This document shows, piece after piece, positions 9,395 to 18,700 of a stretch of DNA of 64,000 bases. Location of the stretch: positions 186,001-250,000 of the forward strand of contig JAIEPF010000007.1 of NCBI GenBank assembly GCA_019749945.1, read 5' to 3'. The notes beneath the pieces are model-generated. The model did no database searches, was not told the origin of the DNA, and worked only from the letters and a program-made list of their open reading frames with translations. A program made the translations under genes and the position numbers. Each line of letters opens with the position of its first letter. Within the stretch, counting starts at the first letter, position 1. The stretch is from Burkholderiales bacterium. GTDB lineage: Bacteria; Pseudomonadota; Gammaproteobacteria; Burkholderiales; SG8-41.

Positions 9395-10144
9395 GTGCGT
9401 ATCCTGCTCAGCAACGATGACGGTTATTTTGCGCCGGGCCTGGCCGCCCTGGAACAGGCGCTTGCCGCGCTGGGCACGGTCACCGTGGTCGCGCCCGAGC
9501 GCGACCGCAGCGGCGCCAGCAATTCACTCACCCTTGACCGTCCGCTGTCGGTGCGTCGCGCCAGCAACGGTTATTACTATGTCAACGGCACGCCGACCGA
9601 CTGCGTGCACCTGGCGGTGACCGGCCTGCTGCCGGAATTGCCGGATGTCGTGGTATCGGGCATCAATCACGGCGCCAACATGGGAGACGACACGATCTAC
9701 TCCGGTACTGTTGCCGCGGCCACCGAAGGTTTTCTGCTCGGCATCCCGTCGCTGGCCATATCGCTGGTCGCCGCAGGACATGACCATTTTGCGACCGCGG
9801 GCCGGGTCGCAGCGGATCTGGTCGCGCGTTTTGCCAGACACCGCGTTGAGCAGCCGGTGCTGCTCAACGTCAATGTGCCTGATGTGCCGCACGCGGCGTT
9901 GCAGGGCATCAAGGTCACCCGTCTCGGCAAACGCCACAAGGCGGAGCCTGTCATCAAGGCCAGCACGCCGCGCGGCGAAGCGGTGTATTGGGTCGGCGCC
10001 GCCGGCGCTGCGCAGGATGCCGGCGAGGGAACGGATTTCCATGCCGCTGCCTCCAACCGGGTATCGGTCACGCCGCTGCAGATGGATTTGACGCGGTTTG
10101 CGCAAATGGAGACGGTTGAACGCTGGCTGGGACAGGGCGCATGA
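9395..10144 (+). CDS. surE: 5'/3'-nucleotidase SurE
   Basis: A 249-residue metal-dependent survival nucleotidase that dephosphorylates nucleoside monophosphates. The metal ligands of the family are in place: N7-D8-D9 in [13 protein letters not shown], the serine of [11 protein letters not shown] and the asparagine of [14 protein letters not shown]. Translation starts at a GTG ([10 protein letters not shown] is the normal family start). The stop overlaps the ATG of pcm in an ATGA junction, so translation is coupled. The surE-pcm-nlpD order is classical, usually followed by rpoS, which is absent here. Confidence 0.97.
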   Translation: MRILLSNDDGYFAPGLAALEQALAALGTVTVVAPERDRSGASNSLTLDRPLSVRRASNGYYYVNGTPTDCVHLAVTGLLPELPDVVVSGINHGANMGDDTIYSGTVAAATEGFLLGIPSLAISLVAAGHDHFATAGRVAADLVARFARHRVEQPVLLNVNVPDVPHAALQGIKVTRLGKRHKAEPVIKASTPRGEAVYWVGAAGAAQDAGEGTDFHAAASNRVSVTPLQMDLTRFAQMETVERWLGQGA

Positions 10145-10800
10145 ACGCCGCGAACTCCGGCATCGGCATGACGTCACAGCGCACACGCATGCGCATGGTG
10201 GAGCGGCTGCGCGGGCAGGGCATCCGCGATGAACTGATCATGGCCGCGATGGGTGAGGTGCCGCGGCATATTTTTGTCGATGAAGCGCTGGCCAGCCGGG
10301 CGTACGAGGACATGGCATTGCCGCTCGGGTTCGGCCAGACCATATCCAGCCCGTACACCGTGGCGCGCATGTTGGAACTGCTGCGCGGCGGCGGCCCGCT
10401 GGACAAGGTGCTCGAGATCGGCACCGGCTGCGGTTATCAGGCGGCGGTGCTGTCGCGGCTGGCGCGCGAAGTGTATTCAGTGGAACGGCTTGCGCCGCTG
10501 CTGGCCAAGGCGCGGCGCCATCTGCGCGATGCACGTGCGCACAACGTGCGTGTGCGCAACGCCGACGGCAACCTGGGCATGCCCGAGCAGGCGCCCTTCG
10601 ACGGTATCATCGTGGCTGCGGCGGCGACGCATGTGCCGCAGGCCTTGCGCGAGCAGCTGGCCGTGGGTGGTAAACTCGTCATCCCGCTGACGCATCACGG
10701 CAAGCAGGCGTTGCACGTCATTGAGAAAACCGCGCAGGGTTATGTCGATCGAAAAGTGGAAGTGGCCAACTTTGTTCCCTTGCTCCCCGGTCTGGGCTGA
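10141..10800 (+). CDS. pcm: Protein-L-isoaspartate O-methyltransferase
   Basis: A 219-residue SAM-dependent enzyme that methylates L-isoaspartyl residues of damaged proteins. The SAM-binding motif is [15 protein letters not shown], with the family blocks [38 protein letters not shown], and [21 protein letters not shown]. The start overlaps surE by 4 bases, and nlpD begins 28 bases after the stop, so the three genes form an operon of stress-related functions. Length and motifs are normal. Confidence 0.97.
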   Translation: MNAANSGIGMTSQRTRMRMVERLRGQGIRDELIMAAMGEVPRHIFVDEALASRAYEDMALPLGFGQTISSPYTVARMLELLRGGGPLDKVLEIGTGCGYQAAVLSRLAREVYSVERLAPLLAKARRHLRDARAHNVRVRNADGNLGMPEQAPFDGIIVAAAATHVPQALREQLAVGGKLVIPLTHHGKQALHVIEKTAQGYVDRKVEVANFVPLLPGLG

Positions 10801-10828
10801 GCGGCGCGGGCCTGTGGTGCCGGAGCGC

Positions 10829-11740
10829 ATGGCCTGTCGCATCGGCATCCTCTTTTTCGGCGTCCTGCTGGTTTTGTCGTCGGGGTGCATGACGGGGCGT
10901 CCTGCACCGGTCACCGAGCGGCTGCCCCCGCAGCAGACCAAGGCGCCGGCAGTCAAACCTGCGCCGCGCACGGCACAGGCGCCTGCGCCGGATCAGCCGC
11001 GCCCCGAGTCCTACACGGTCAAAGCCGGGGACACGATGTACAGCATTGCGCTTGAGTTCGGCCTTGATTATCGCGAGCTGGCGGCCTGGAACAACGTCGA
11101 GCCCTCGCGCATCCGCGTCGGCCAGCAATTGCGGCTATCGCCCCCGGGTGGCGTGGTCGCCACACCGCTGCGCACGCCGTCAGGCGCGGTGGAGGGCAAA
11201 CCGCTGGGTTCGGGTGCCGGCGCCGTTGCCGGTGCGCGGGTCGAACCGCGCGGCGTGCGGGTGCCGTACTCGGATCAGGCCTATGCCCAGATGTCGGGGA
11301 CCAAACCTGAGCCCGCTGCGACCGCCAAAGCGCCGGACCAGCCCGATGCCAAACCGTTTCCGCCGGCAGCCGATGAAGTGGACTGGATCTGGCCGGTGAG
11401 CGGCAAGATTGTCAGTCCGTTCAACGAGGCTTCGAACAAGGGCATCGGCATCGCCGGAAAAATGGGACAACCGGTCATGGCCGCAGGATCCGGGCGGGTG
11501 ATTTTCAGCGGCACCGGCATCCGCGGCCTGGGCAAACTGATCGTGATCAAACACAACGAAAAATTCCTCAGCGTGTATGCCCATAACCGCGAGCTGCTGG
11601 TGAAGGAGGGTCAGACCGTGACGCGCGGCCAGAAAATCGCGGAAATGGGCAATACCGATAGCGATCAGGTGAAACTGCATTTTGAAATCCGCCGGCTGGG
11701 CAAGCCGGTTGATCCGGCGGCCTTGCTGCCCCCCGCATAA
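10829..11740 (+). CDS. nlpD: NlpD-like lipoprotein with LysM and degenerate M23 (LytM) domain
   Basis: Outer-membrane lipoprotein of about 303 residues that in relatives activates AmiC amidase for septum splitting. The ATG at 10829 gives a lipoprotein signal with lipobox LSSGC near residue 20 and has GGAG just ahead. A LysM peptidoglycan-binding domain follows (ESYTVKAGDTMYSIALEFGL to RIRVGQQLRL), then a Pro/Ala-rich linker and a C-terminal LytM domain (MGQPVMAAGSGRVIFSG, SVYAHN, KLHFEIRRLGKPVDP). The first zinc-ligand HxxxD pair is replaced by GIGIAGKMG, so, as in NlpD, it is probably not an active peptidase. An earlier start within pcm cannot be excluded. Confidence 0.92.
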   Translation: MACRIGILFFGVLLVLSSGCMTGRPAPVTERLPPQQTKAPAVKPAPRTAQAPAPDQPRPESYTVKAGDTMYSIALEFGLDYRELAAWNNVEPSRIRVGQQLRLSPPGGVVATPLRTPSGAVEGKPLGSGAGAVAGARVEPRGVRVPYSDQAYAQMSGTKPEPAATAKAPDQPDAKPFPPAADEVDWIWPVSGKIVSPFNEASNKGIGIAGKMGQPVMAAGSGRVIFSGTGIRGLGKLIVIKHNEKFLSVYAHNRELLVKEGQTVTRGQKIAEMGNTDSDQVKLHFEIRRLGKPVDPAALLPPA

Positions 11741-11747
11741 ATTTACC

Positions 11748-11773
11748 AAGTTATTGTTTTTATTAAGTTTTAT
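11748..11773 (+). repeat. Dispersed AT-rich element, copy 2
   Basis: AAGTTATTGTTTTTATTA followed by AGTTTTAT, filling the gap between the convergent nlpD and transglutaminase genes and overlapping the latter's stop codon. It shares 18 identical bases with copy 1 and lies in an AT-rich patch of only about 30 bases. Confidence 0.78.
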
Positions 11774-13740
11774 GCCGTGAAGGCACGCACGCGGTTTTTG
11801 AAGGCCTGCATCCGCTCCGCTCCCGACTCCCCGCCGTAACGCAAGGCGATGTACAGCGCCGTGATTTCAGCCACTGCAGCCGCCAGTTCGGGATGCTGCC
11901 GGGCGGCGCGCTGGGCAAAAACGCGGGGGCCTTCCGCCGCATCGCGCCGCAATCCGCGCCGCTCCAGTTTGCGGCAAAACCGCCGGTAGGTTTTTTTCAC
12001 CGCGTCTTCGCGTACGCCGCGCAGGTCGCGCAACGCAAAGGCCGTGCCGATGAGTATTGCAACACCCGCGCAGAATATCAGCACGAAAGCCAGGGTTTGC
12101 CAGGTCGCTTCACTGAAGCCGATATACGACAGGAAGCGGCGCTGGCGGTCCGGCGTGTAACCCAGCACCCACTGGTTCCAGGTATAGGTCACCGAGTCCA
12201 GCGTCAGCCGCATGCGCTGCAGCAGCGCAAAATCGCCGCGCACGAACATCGGCAGCACATCGGTGCGCGGCAGGGCGGAGGCGATGCCGCGTTCCACCCG
12301 TGCCGGAGACACGGCCGCCGTGGGATCAACGCGCACCCAGCCGGTATTCTGCAGCCAGATTTCCACCCAGGCATGGGCATCGGCCTGACGCACCAGGATG
12401 TATTCGCCGACCGGATTGACTTCACCGCCCAGATAACCGGTGACCACCCGCGCCGGGATGCCGGCAGCGCGCATCAGCACGGTAAAGGCGGACGCGTAGT
12501 GTTCGCAGAAACCGCGGCGCGTTTCGAACAGGAATTCGTCGACCGGCTGTTCGCCGAGCAGCGGCGGGGACAGGGTGTAGACAAAATTCTCATTGCGCAG
12601 GTGGGCCAGCACCGCGGCGACAAGGTTACGGTCGTTCGGAAATTTTTTGCGCAACCCCTGTGCAAATTCGCTGGTGCGCGGGTTGCTGTCGGGCGGCAGG
12701 CGCAGGTTGCGCGCAAGCAGGCTCTGATCGTCGTCCGCGCCGTAGGCCGTGCCGATGGAAGAAGTCATGTCGTAACGGATGCGGTTGCGCACCGGGGTGA
12801 AGCTGAGCAGTTGCATGTCACGGGTGGCAATCGATCGCGGCGGGCGCAGACCCGGGAATTCGAGCGCGAACAGCCAGCGCTTGTTGTGCGGCTCCACGGT
12901 GACCGTATATTCAATCTGCGTACCGTTATCCGGCAAATCGTTGGTGCTCTGAACGATGCGCGGTGCGGTCCAGGTCTTGCCGTCGTAATCCCACAACACG
13001 GGGCCACGCCAGTAGAGATCCTTGGGTTCCGGAATTTTGCCGTTGAAGGTGGCGCGGAAAGCGACGGCGTCGGACAGGATCAGGCTGTTCAGGCTGCCCG
13101 GGCTCATGTTGTCGGACAAACCGCTCAGACCGGCATAGGCGTCCTGCGGCAATCCCCACAGCGGGCCCGGGATGCGCGGAAACAGCAGGAACAGCACCAG
13201 CATCAGCGGCACTCCCTGCAGCATCAGCACGCCGGCGCGGCGCACGGGTTGTCGCCAGCCGGGCCATGCCCCCGTGTACTGCATGCCGATCAGGCCGGCG
13301 ACGAGCAGCCATGCGCAACCCAGCATGTAGGCCGCGGTCGGAATGGTCTGCGAATGCAGGAAATTGGTGACCAGCAGAAAAAAGCCGAGGAAACCGAGCA
13401 GCATGCCGTCGCGCTGGTCGCGGGTTTCCAGCAGTTTCAGCGCGAGCATGACCACCAGCAAGGCGACGCCGGCTTCGCGTCCGAACAAGGTGCGGTATTG
13501 CAGCAGGATGCCGACGCTGGCGGCCGCGGCGATCAGCACCATCTGCCATTTCGCCGCCGGCTTGCTGCGCATGCGCAACTGGAGCAGGCGCCAGCCGGCG
13601 ATGCCGACCGTGAGCAAGGAAAGCCAGATCGGCATGCGCAGCAGATGGGGCAGGCTGGCAAGCAGAAACCCGGCGCTCAGCCAGCAGATGTCGCGGGATC
13701 CGATGATCCGCGTGTCAAGCGCGGTCGGCAGCGAGACCAT
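11770..13740 (-). CDS. TgpA-type membrane transglutaminase-like protein
   Basis: A membrane protein of about 656 residues. The N-terminal third has several transmembrane helices (LLTVGIAGWRLLQL, MVLIAAAASVGILL, VALLVVMLALKLLE, LLGFLGFFLLVTNF, MLGCAWLLVAGLIGM, GVPLMLVLFLLFPRIPGPLW). A periplasmic transglutaminase core carries the Cys-His-Asp triad: Cys in RRGFCEHYASAFT, His in ADAHAWVEIW and Asp in RVDPTAAVSP. A last helix (FVLIFCAGVAILIGTAFAL) and a short DUF4129-like tail follow. The ATG at 13740 overlaps the end of the DUF58 gene by 26 bases; a start at 13767 is also possible. With MoxR and DUF58 it forms the conserved moxR-DUF58-tgpA operon, of unclear physiological role. Confidence 0.93.
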   Translation of the reverse strand: MVSLPTALDTRIIGSRDICWLSAGFLLASLPHLLRMPIWLSLLTVGIAGWRLLQLRMRSKPAAKWQMVLIAAAASVGILLQYRTLFGREAGVALLVVMLALKLLETRDQRDGMLLGFLGFFLLVTNFLHSQTIPTAAYMLGCAWLLVAGLIGMQYTGAWPGWRQPVRRAGVLMLQGVPLMLVLFLLFPRIPGPLWGLPQDAYAGLSGLSDNMSPGSLNSLILSDAVAFRATFNGKIPEPKDLYWRGPVLWDYDGKTWTAPRIVQSTNDLPDNGTQIEYTVTVEPHNKRWLFALEFPGLRPPRSIATRDMQLLSFTPVRNRIRYDMTSSIGTAYGADDDQSLLARNLRLPPDSNPRTSEFAQGLRKKFPNDRNLVAAVLAHLRNENFVYTLSPPLLGEQPVDEFLFETRRGFCEHYASAFTVLMRAAGIPARVVTGYLGGEVNPVGEYILVRQADAHAWVEIWLQNTGWVRVDPTAAVSPARVERGIASALPRTDVLPMFVRGDFALLQRMRLTLDSVTYTWNQWVLGYTPDRQRRFLSYIGFSEATWQTLAFVLIFCAGVAILIGTAFALRDLRGVREDAVKKTYRRFCRKLERRGLRRDAAEGPRVFAQRAARQHPELAAAVAEITALYIALRYGGESGAERMQAFKNRVRAFTA

Positions 13741-14710
13741 GCAGAGCCAGTGCGCGCAGGCAGTCACTGCGCTGGGCGGCGCCGGCGGCGATCGGCAGCG
13801 TCAGACCGGGCAGGCGCAGACCGTAAGGGAGGCCGGCGCGATCGGCTTCGATGACCCAGCGTGTCAGATGCGCGATCCGCATTTCGCCGTCCATCGCCGG
13901 GGGCAGTGTTTCCCAGGCCAGCCACAGCTCGGCATCGGCGCGACCGGAGAATTGTTTGGTCAGCAGCGTGTCGTCTCGTGCCACGGCCTTCCACGCGATG
14001 TGGCGCGGTGAATCACCGGGGCGGTACGGGCGCAGGCCGGAGAATTCATCGTGGCCCTGGCCACGCACACCGCCGTCGCCGCTGCCGGCTTCCGCTACCG
14101 GCATTGCCAGTCCGGGCGCCGCCGGCGCCGGATAAACCAGGGCGTGCATGTCGAGGTCGGCATAAGACCAGGCGCGGAACAGCCCGGCAGGAAAAAAAGT
14201 GAACAGTGTCAGTCGCCCGGGGCGCTGCCAGCCGCGCCGGATCGCAGGTATGGCGACCGTGGCCGTGACCTCTTCATCGGGCGGAACTTCAATATAGACG
14301 GCGGATTTTTTGTCGCTGGTGATACCGATGCTGTAGCGGTGCAGGCGCGCCTGGTTGGCGATGCGGATCTGGAATTGCACCTGCTCCCCGGCGAATACCG
14401 GCTGCACCCGGCCGGGCGAGATGCGCAGATTGGCGAGGTTGCGGAAGGTATGCAGCATCGACTGGATCCCGGTGGCGCCGAGCAGGAAGGCGAGGATGAA
14501 GCCCAGCGACAGGTCGTAATTGACCGAGCCGATCAGCATCAGCACGATCACGCCCGCGAACAGCAGCCCCTGACGCGTCGGCAGTATGAAAACACGGCGC
14601 TGCACCAGCACGATGGTGCCGCGTTCAGGGCCGCGCCACTGGAACATCCATTCGAGGATGCCGTTTTTGAGCGCGCCGAACAGCGACGGCGATCCGGCTG
14701 CCGGAAGCAT
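13715..14710 (-). CDS. DUF58 domain-containing protein
   Basis: A 331-residue protein. Two transmembrane segments lie near residues 49-85 (LLFAGVIVLMLIGSVNYDLSLGFILAFLLGATG). A middle beta-rich region is followed by the DUF58 block GHDEFSGLRPYRPGDSPRHIAWKAVAR, typical of the vWA-like family. Its ATG sits on the last base of the MoxR stop codon, and it overlaps the downstream transglutaminase gene, so the three are translationally coupled. By analogy with other MoxR AAA+ / vWA pairs it may act as the substrate-binding partner of MoxR, but no function is established. Confidence 0.93.
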   Translation of the reverse strand: MLPAAGSPSLFGALKNGILEWMFQWRGPERGTIVLVQRRVFILPTRQGLLFAGVIVLMLIGSVNYDLSLGFILAFLLGATGIQSMLHTFRNLANLRISPGRVQPVFAGEQVQFQIRIANQARLHRYSIGITSDKKSAVYIEVPPDEEVTATVAIPAIRRGWQRPGRLTLFTFFPAGLFRAWSYADLDMHALVYPAPAAPGLAMPVAEAGSGDGGVRGQGHDEFSGLRPYRPGDSPRHIAWKAVARDDTLLTKQFSGRADAELWLAWETLPPAMDGEMRIAHLTRWVIEADRAGLPYGLRLPGLTLPIAAGAAQRSDCLRALALHGLAADRA

Positions 14711-15627
14711 CAGGGTATGGCCACCTGCTGCAGCAGGCGGGCAACGAGGTCGCTGCGACTGGCGCCGCCGAGATCGCCGGCGGGGCTCAAACGGTGCGCA
14801 ATGATCGCCGGCAGCACGGTCTGCAGGTCTTCCGGCAGCACATGTTTGCGGTCATCCATATAGGCCCAGGCGCGGGCGCCGTGCAGCATGGCCAGCGCGG
14901 CCCGCGGCGAGAGTCCGTGTTCGAAATACGGGGCCTGACGGGTGTAATTGACCAGTGCCTGCAGGTAATCGAGCAGCGCCGGAGAAGCATGAACCTGCTG
15001 CACTTCGCGCTGCAGTTGCGCCAGGCCCTCGGGTTCGAGACGGGGTTGCAGCCTGCCCAGCAGATCGCGCCGGTCTATGCCGTTCAGCAGCGCGCGTTCG
15101 GCCTGGGCGTCCGGGTATCCGAGCTCGATACGCATCAGGAAACGGTCGAGCTGGGATTCCGGCAGCGGGAAAGTGCCGATCTGGTGCGAAGGATTCTGTG
15201 TTGCGATCACGAAAAACGGGCGCGGCAGGGGCCGGGTTTCGCCTTCGGTGGTGACCTGGTTTTCCTCCATTGCCTCGAGCAGCGCGCTTTGCGCACGCGG
15301 TGTCGCGCGGTTGACTTCATCGGCCAGCACGACATTGGTGAACACAGGGCCGGGATGGAATTCAAAACTGCCGCTGTCGCGGTTGTACACCGACACACCG
15401 AGGATATCGGCCGGCAGCAGGTCGCTGGTGAACTGGATGCGCTGAAACTTGAGTCCCAGCGATGTTGCAATGGCGTGGGCGAGGGTGGTCTTGCCGACAC
15501 CCGGAACATCCTCGATCAGCAGATGGCCTCGCGCGAGGAGGCAGGCGATGGCGAGCCTGATCTGCTGCGATTTGCCGAGGATGATGCTGTTGATCTGTTC
15601 GGCAACCGCATTGATCTGTGAAGGCAT
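14710..15627 (-). CDS. MoxR family AAA+ ATPase
   Basis: A 305-residue AAA+ ATPase. Walker A is LIEDVPGVGKTTLAHA, Walker B is VVLADEVNRATPRAQSALLEAMEE, sensor 1 is VIATQNPSHQIGTFPLPESQLDRF, and the C-terminal lid follows (ALAMLHGARAWAYMDDRKHVLPEDLQ). These are the MoxR signatures; family members act as chaperones or maturation factors for vWA proteins. The ATG at 15627 starts the conserved region; an upstream ATG at 15693 gives 22 extra residues and lies just downstream of a TATAAT, so it is a real alternative. It is the first gene of the moxR-DUF58-transglutaminase operon and diverges from the histidine kinase. Confidence 0.95.
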   Translation of the reverse strand: MPSQINAVAEQINSIILGKSQQIRLAIACLLARGHLLIEDVPGVGKTTLAHAIATSLGLKFQRIQFTSDLLPADILGVSVYNRDSGSFEFHPGPVFTNVVLADEVNRATPRAQSALLEAMEENQVTTEGETRPLPRPFFVIATQNPSHQIGTFPLPESQLDRFLMRIELGYPDAQAERALLNGIDRRDLLGRLQPRLEPEGLAQLQREVQQVHASPALLDYLQALVNYTRQAPYFEHGLSPRAALAMLHGARAWAYMDDRKHVLPEDLQTVLPAIIAHRLSPAGDLGGASRSDLVARLLQQVAIP

Positions 15628-15712
15628 GGCAAAAGAGCTTTCGAGGGAGGAGTGGCGACTGAAATGTGGACTGGATACGGGCTGCGAAGGCATTAGACAA
15701 GCCGATGCTGCG

Positions 15713-15718
15713 ATTATA
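15713..15718 (-). promoter_or_regulatory. -10 element of the moxR operon
   Basis: TATAAT on the minus strand, 20 bases ahead of the ATG at 15693 and 86 ahead of the ATG at 15627. No clear -35 lies 17 bases upstream. It sits in the 169-base divergent region shared with the histidine kinase gene. Confidence 0.5.
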
Positions 15719-15796
15719 AGATGAACTTTCCCGACCAGATACATCGCGGCCAGGTTCGAGTTCGAATTCTGGCGCATCAATACGGCGCATAAAAAC

Positions 15797-18700
15797 GTGA
15801 CAAATTCATCGGGGAGCGAAGCGGAAGGCAGCGGCAGCGAGGCGCGCCGGGCGTCGTCGCTGATCGGCCGGTTGTCCGCCGGTCTGCACAATCCCCGCTT
15901 TGTGCTGGCATTGGGCGCCTGTTTTCTCGGTGCCGCGATTCTCGTCGCCAACGACGCGGCCATCCGCAAGGGCAATGTCGCCGCCGCCAAAAGCGCGGAA
16001 CAGCATGCCGAAACCCTGTCCCGCGCGCTGCGCGATCAGCTGGACGCAAGGCTGTCCGCGGTCGAGGGCCTGGTGCGGCTGGTTACCGTGGAAGCGCAGC
16101 GCGAGGGACTGGAAGTCGCGGCAGTGCGCATGGCACGGATGGTTGCCGGCAGAAGCGGAAAATTTGCCGAGTTTTCGCTGTTCGACGCGAAAGGGGAAAA
16201 AATCTGGGAAAGCCGGGCGATGGCCATCCCCCCGGAGGTTATTGCGGATCACATCGCCGCACAGCAGCGGCCCGGATTGCGTCTGCACGTCAGTCCGGCC
16301 GGCCGCCAGGGCAATCCTGCGGCCTGGATTTTTTATCTGAGTTATCCGGTTGCCGGCCGCGACGGCAGCATGCTGGGCCTGACGCTGGTCAGCATCAACG
16401 TCGCGCAGCTGCAGCAGATTTACAATGAAATGAACCTTGGCGCCGGCGCTACGCTGGCATTGCTCGGAAAAGACGGCACTCTGATCGCGGGATTGAGCGA
16501 CGGCGACGTCGTTGCGGGTCGGGATTTGAGCGGCGACGAGCGGATACGGTCGGTGCTGCCGCTCAGCCGCGATTGCCGGACGGGGATCATGACCAGCCCC
16601 ATCGACAACGTTGAGCGCGTCAGCAGTTTTTGCGCGATGGAACATCACCCCCTGCTGGTGGGAATCGGCATCAGCGCCAGCGCCGCAATGGCCGCCAGTC
16701 AATTGACCGCAACGCGTTACTGGGTCATTGCGGGGCTGCTGGTCGGTCTTCTTGGCGTCGGCACGCTGGTGCTGCTGGTGCAGCTGGCCCGGCAGCATTC
16801 GACAGAAAGTGCATTGCGCAGCAGCGAAGCCCGCTTCAAGGCGCTGAGCGCGCTCGGTTCCGACTGGTACTGGGAAGCGGATGCCGAGTACCGCCTGACA
16901 CAGGTTTCAGAGGGGTTTTCCAGGATGTCGGGGCACGCGTCCGGAGAAATACTCGGCAAAGCACGCTGGGAAAACGATTTCATCACACCGGTTGGTTCCG
17001 ACTGGTCGGCGCACAAGGCGGTGATCGCGCGGCGCGCCCCGTTTCGCGGCCTGACACTGCGTTATACCAGTCCGAAGGGCATCGTGGCCTATGGCAGCCT
17101 CAGCGGAGAGCCGGTGTTCCGGGAGGACGGGACGCTTGCAGGTTACCGCGGCGTCGGCAACGACATCACCGCCGAGGTCGTGCTGCGCCAGCAGTTGCGC
17201 ATGCAGCACGATGTGGCGCGCATCCTGTCCCAGGAAAAAAATCAGGAGCAGGCCATACGGAATGTGATCGAGATGATCTGTCGCACCATGGAATGGAGCT
17301 GGGGGGCGAGGCGGCATGTTGATCCGGAAACATTGATGCTGACCTGCCATGAATACTGGGTTGCCCCCGGCATCAGGGCGGATGCCTTTGTCGAATTCGC
17401 GCGCGCCCCCAGAATCGCCAACATGAAGACGGGGACGGTCAGTCTTGCCGTGTCGCGCAACGAAATCATCTGGTATACGGATTTTACGCAGCAGAGCGAG
17501 CGGCAGCGCTATTTTGCGCAGGCTGCCGGATTGCGCGGCGCTGTTGCCGTGCCCATCCGCCGCAGCCGCGACACCGAGGACGCACTGGAGTTTTTCAGCG
17601 AACGGGTCGAAGCCCCGGACCGGGTGATGCTCGATACTCTGGAGGTGATCAGCCGCGAGGTTGGCCAGTTCATGGACCGCGCCGAGGCGCAACGGACCAG
17701 CTGGCATCTTGAACGCGAGCGCCGCCACCTGATGGACATGCTGGAGCTGCAGCTGGAACACATGCCGGTGGCCTGCCTGCTGCAGGATCAGGATTTCCGC
17801 GTGGTCTACTGCAATCCGGCGGCAGAGAAAATTTTCGGCTATGCGGGCGATGAATTGCGCGGAAGGGATGTCGCCGACTTGATCGTGCCCGAGTCGGTGC
17901 GCGGACAGGTTGAGGAGCGGCGTGCGCGCCTGAAGGCCGGCGACATGGATGTTACCGGCAGCAATGAAAGCATACGCAAGGACGGACGCCGCATCATCTG
18001 CGAATGGAGCAACACGCCATTGACCGACGAATCCGGAAAATTCACCGGGGTGCTGGCGACTGCGCAGGATGTCACCGAACGCATGAAAATGGTCGAGGCG
18101 CTGGAGGCGAGTGAGGAGCGTTACCGGCGGATCTTCGCCGCAACGCCGCTGCCGATGTGGGTGGCGGAAGCGCAGTCCCCGAAATTCCTCGCCGTCAACG
18201 ATGCCGCGCTCGAGAAGTACGGTTACACACGCGACGAATTTCTTGCCATGAGCGCCCTCGACCTGCAGGTCGAGGAGGATCGCGACCTGGTGCTGCAGCA
18301 ATTGCTCGGGCGCGATCCGGCGCTGCCGGCGCATTTCGAGCGCCGCCATGTCACCAAGGGCGGCCGGATCATCACCGTTGAAATCACGGCGCAGCCCTTT
18401 CAGTACGGCGGCAAGCCGGCGCGGCTGGTACTGGCCATGGATGTCACCGATCGCAGGCGTGCCCGGCAGGCGATGGAGGAAAGCGAGGCCCGGTACCGGC
18501 AGATTTTTGCGCTGACACCTTTGCCGATGTACCTGCGCCAGGAGGATGACCTGCATTTCATCGACGTCAATGATGCCTGCCTCGCCATGTATGGTTATAC
18601 CCGGGAGCAGATGCTGGCCATGAGCCCGCTCGACATCCAGATACCGGCTGAACGCGAACGTTACCTCGGCGGCATGGACGAGCGCCCCAGCGGAATCGTC

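Noticed and set aside
11893..13854. 653-codon frame opposite the transglutaminase gene
   Set aside because: Antisense shadow; the leftward gene has an intact triad and membrane helices.
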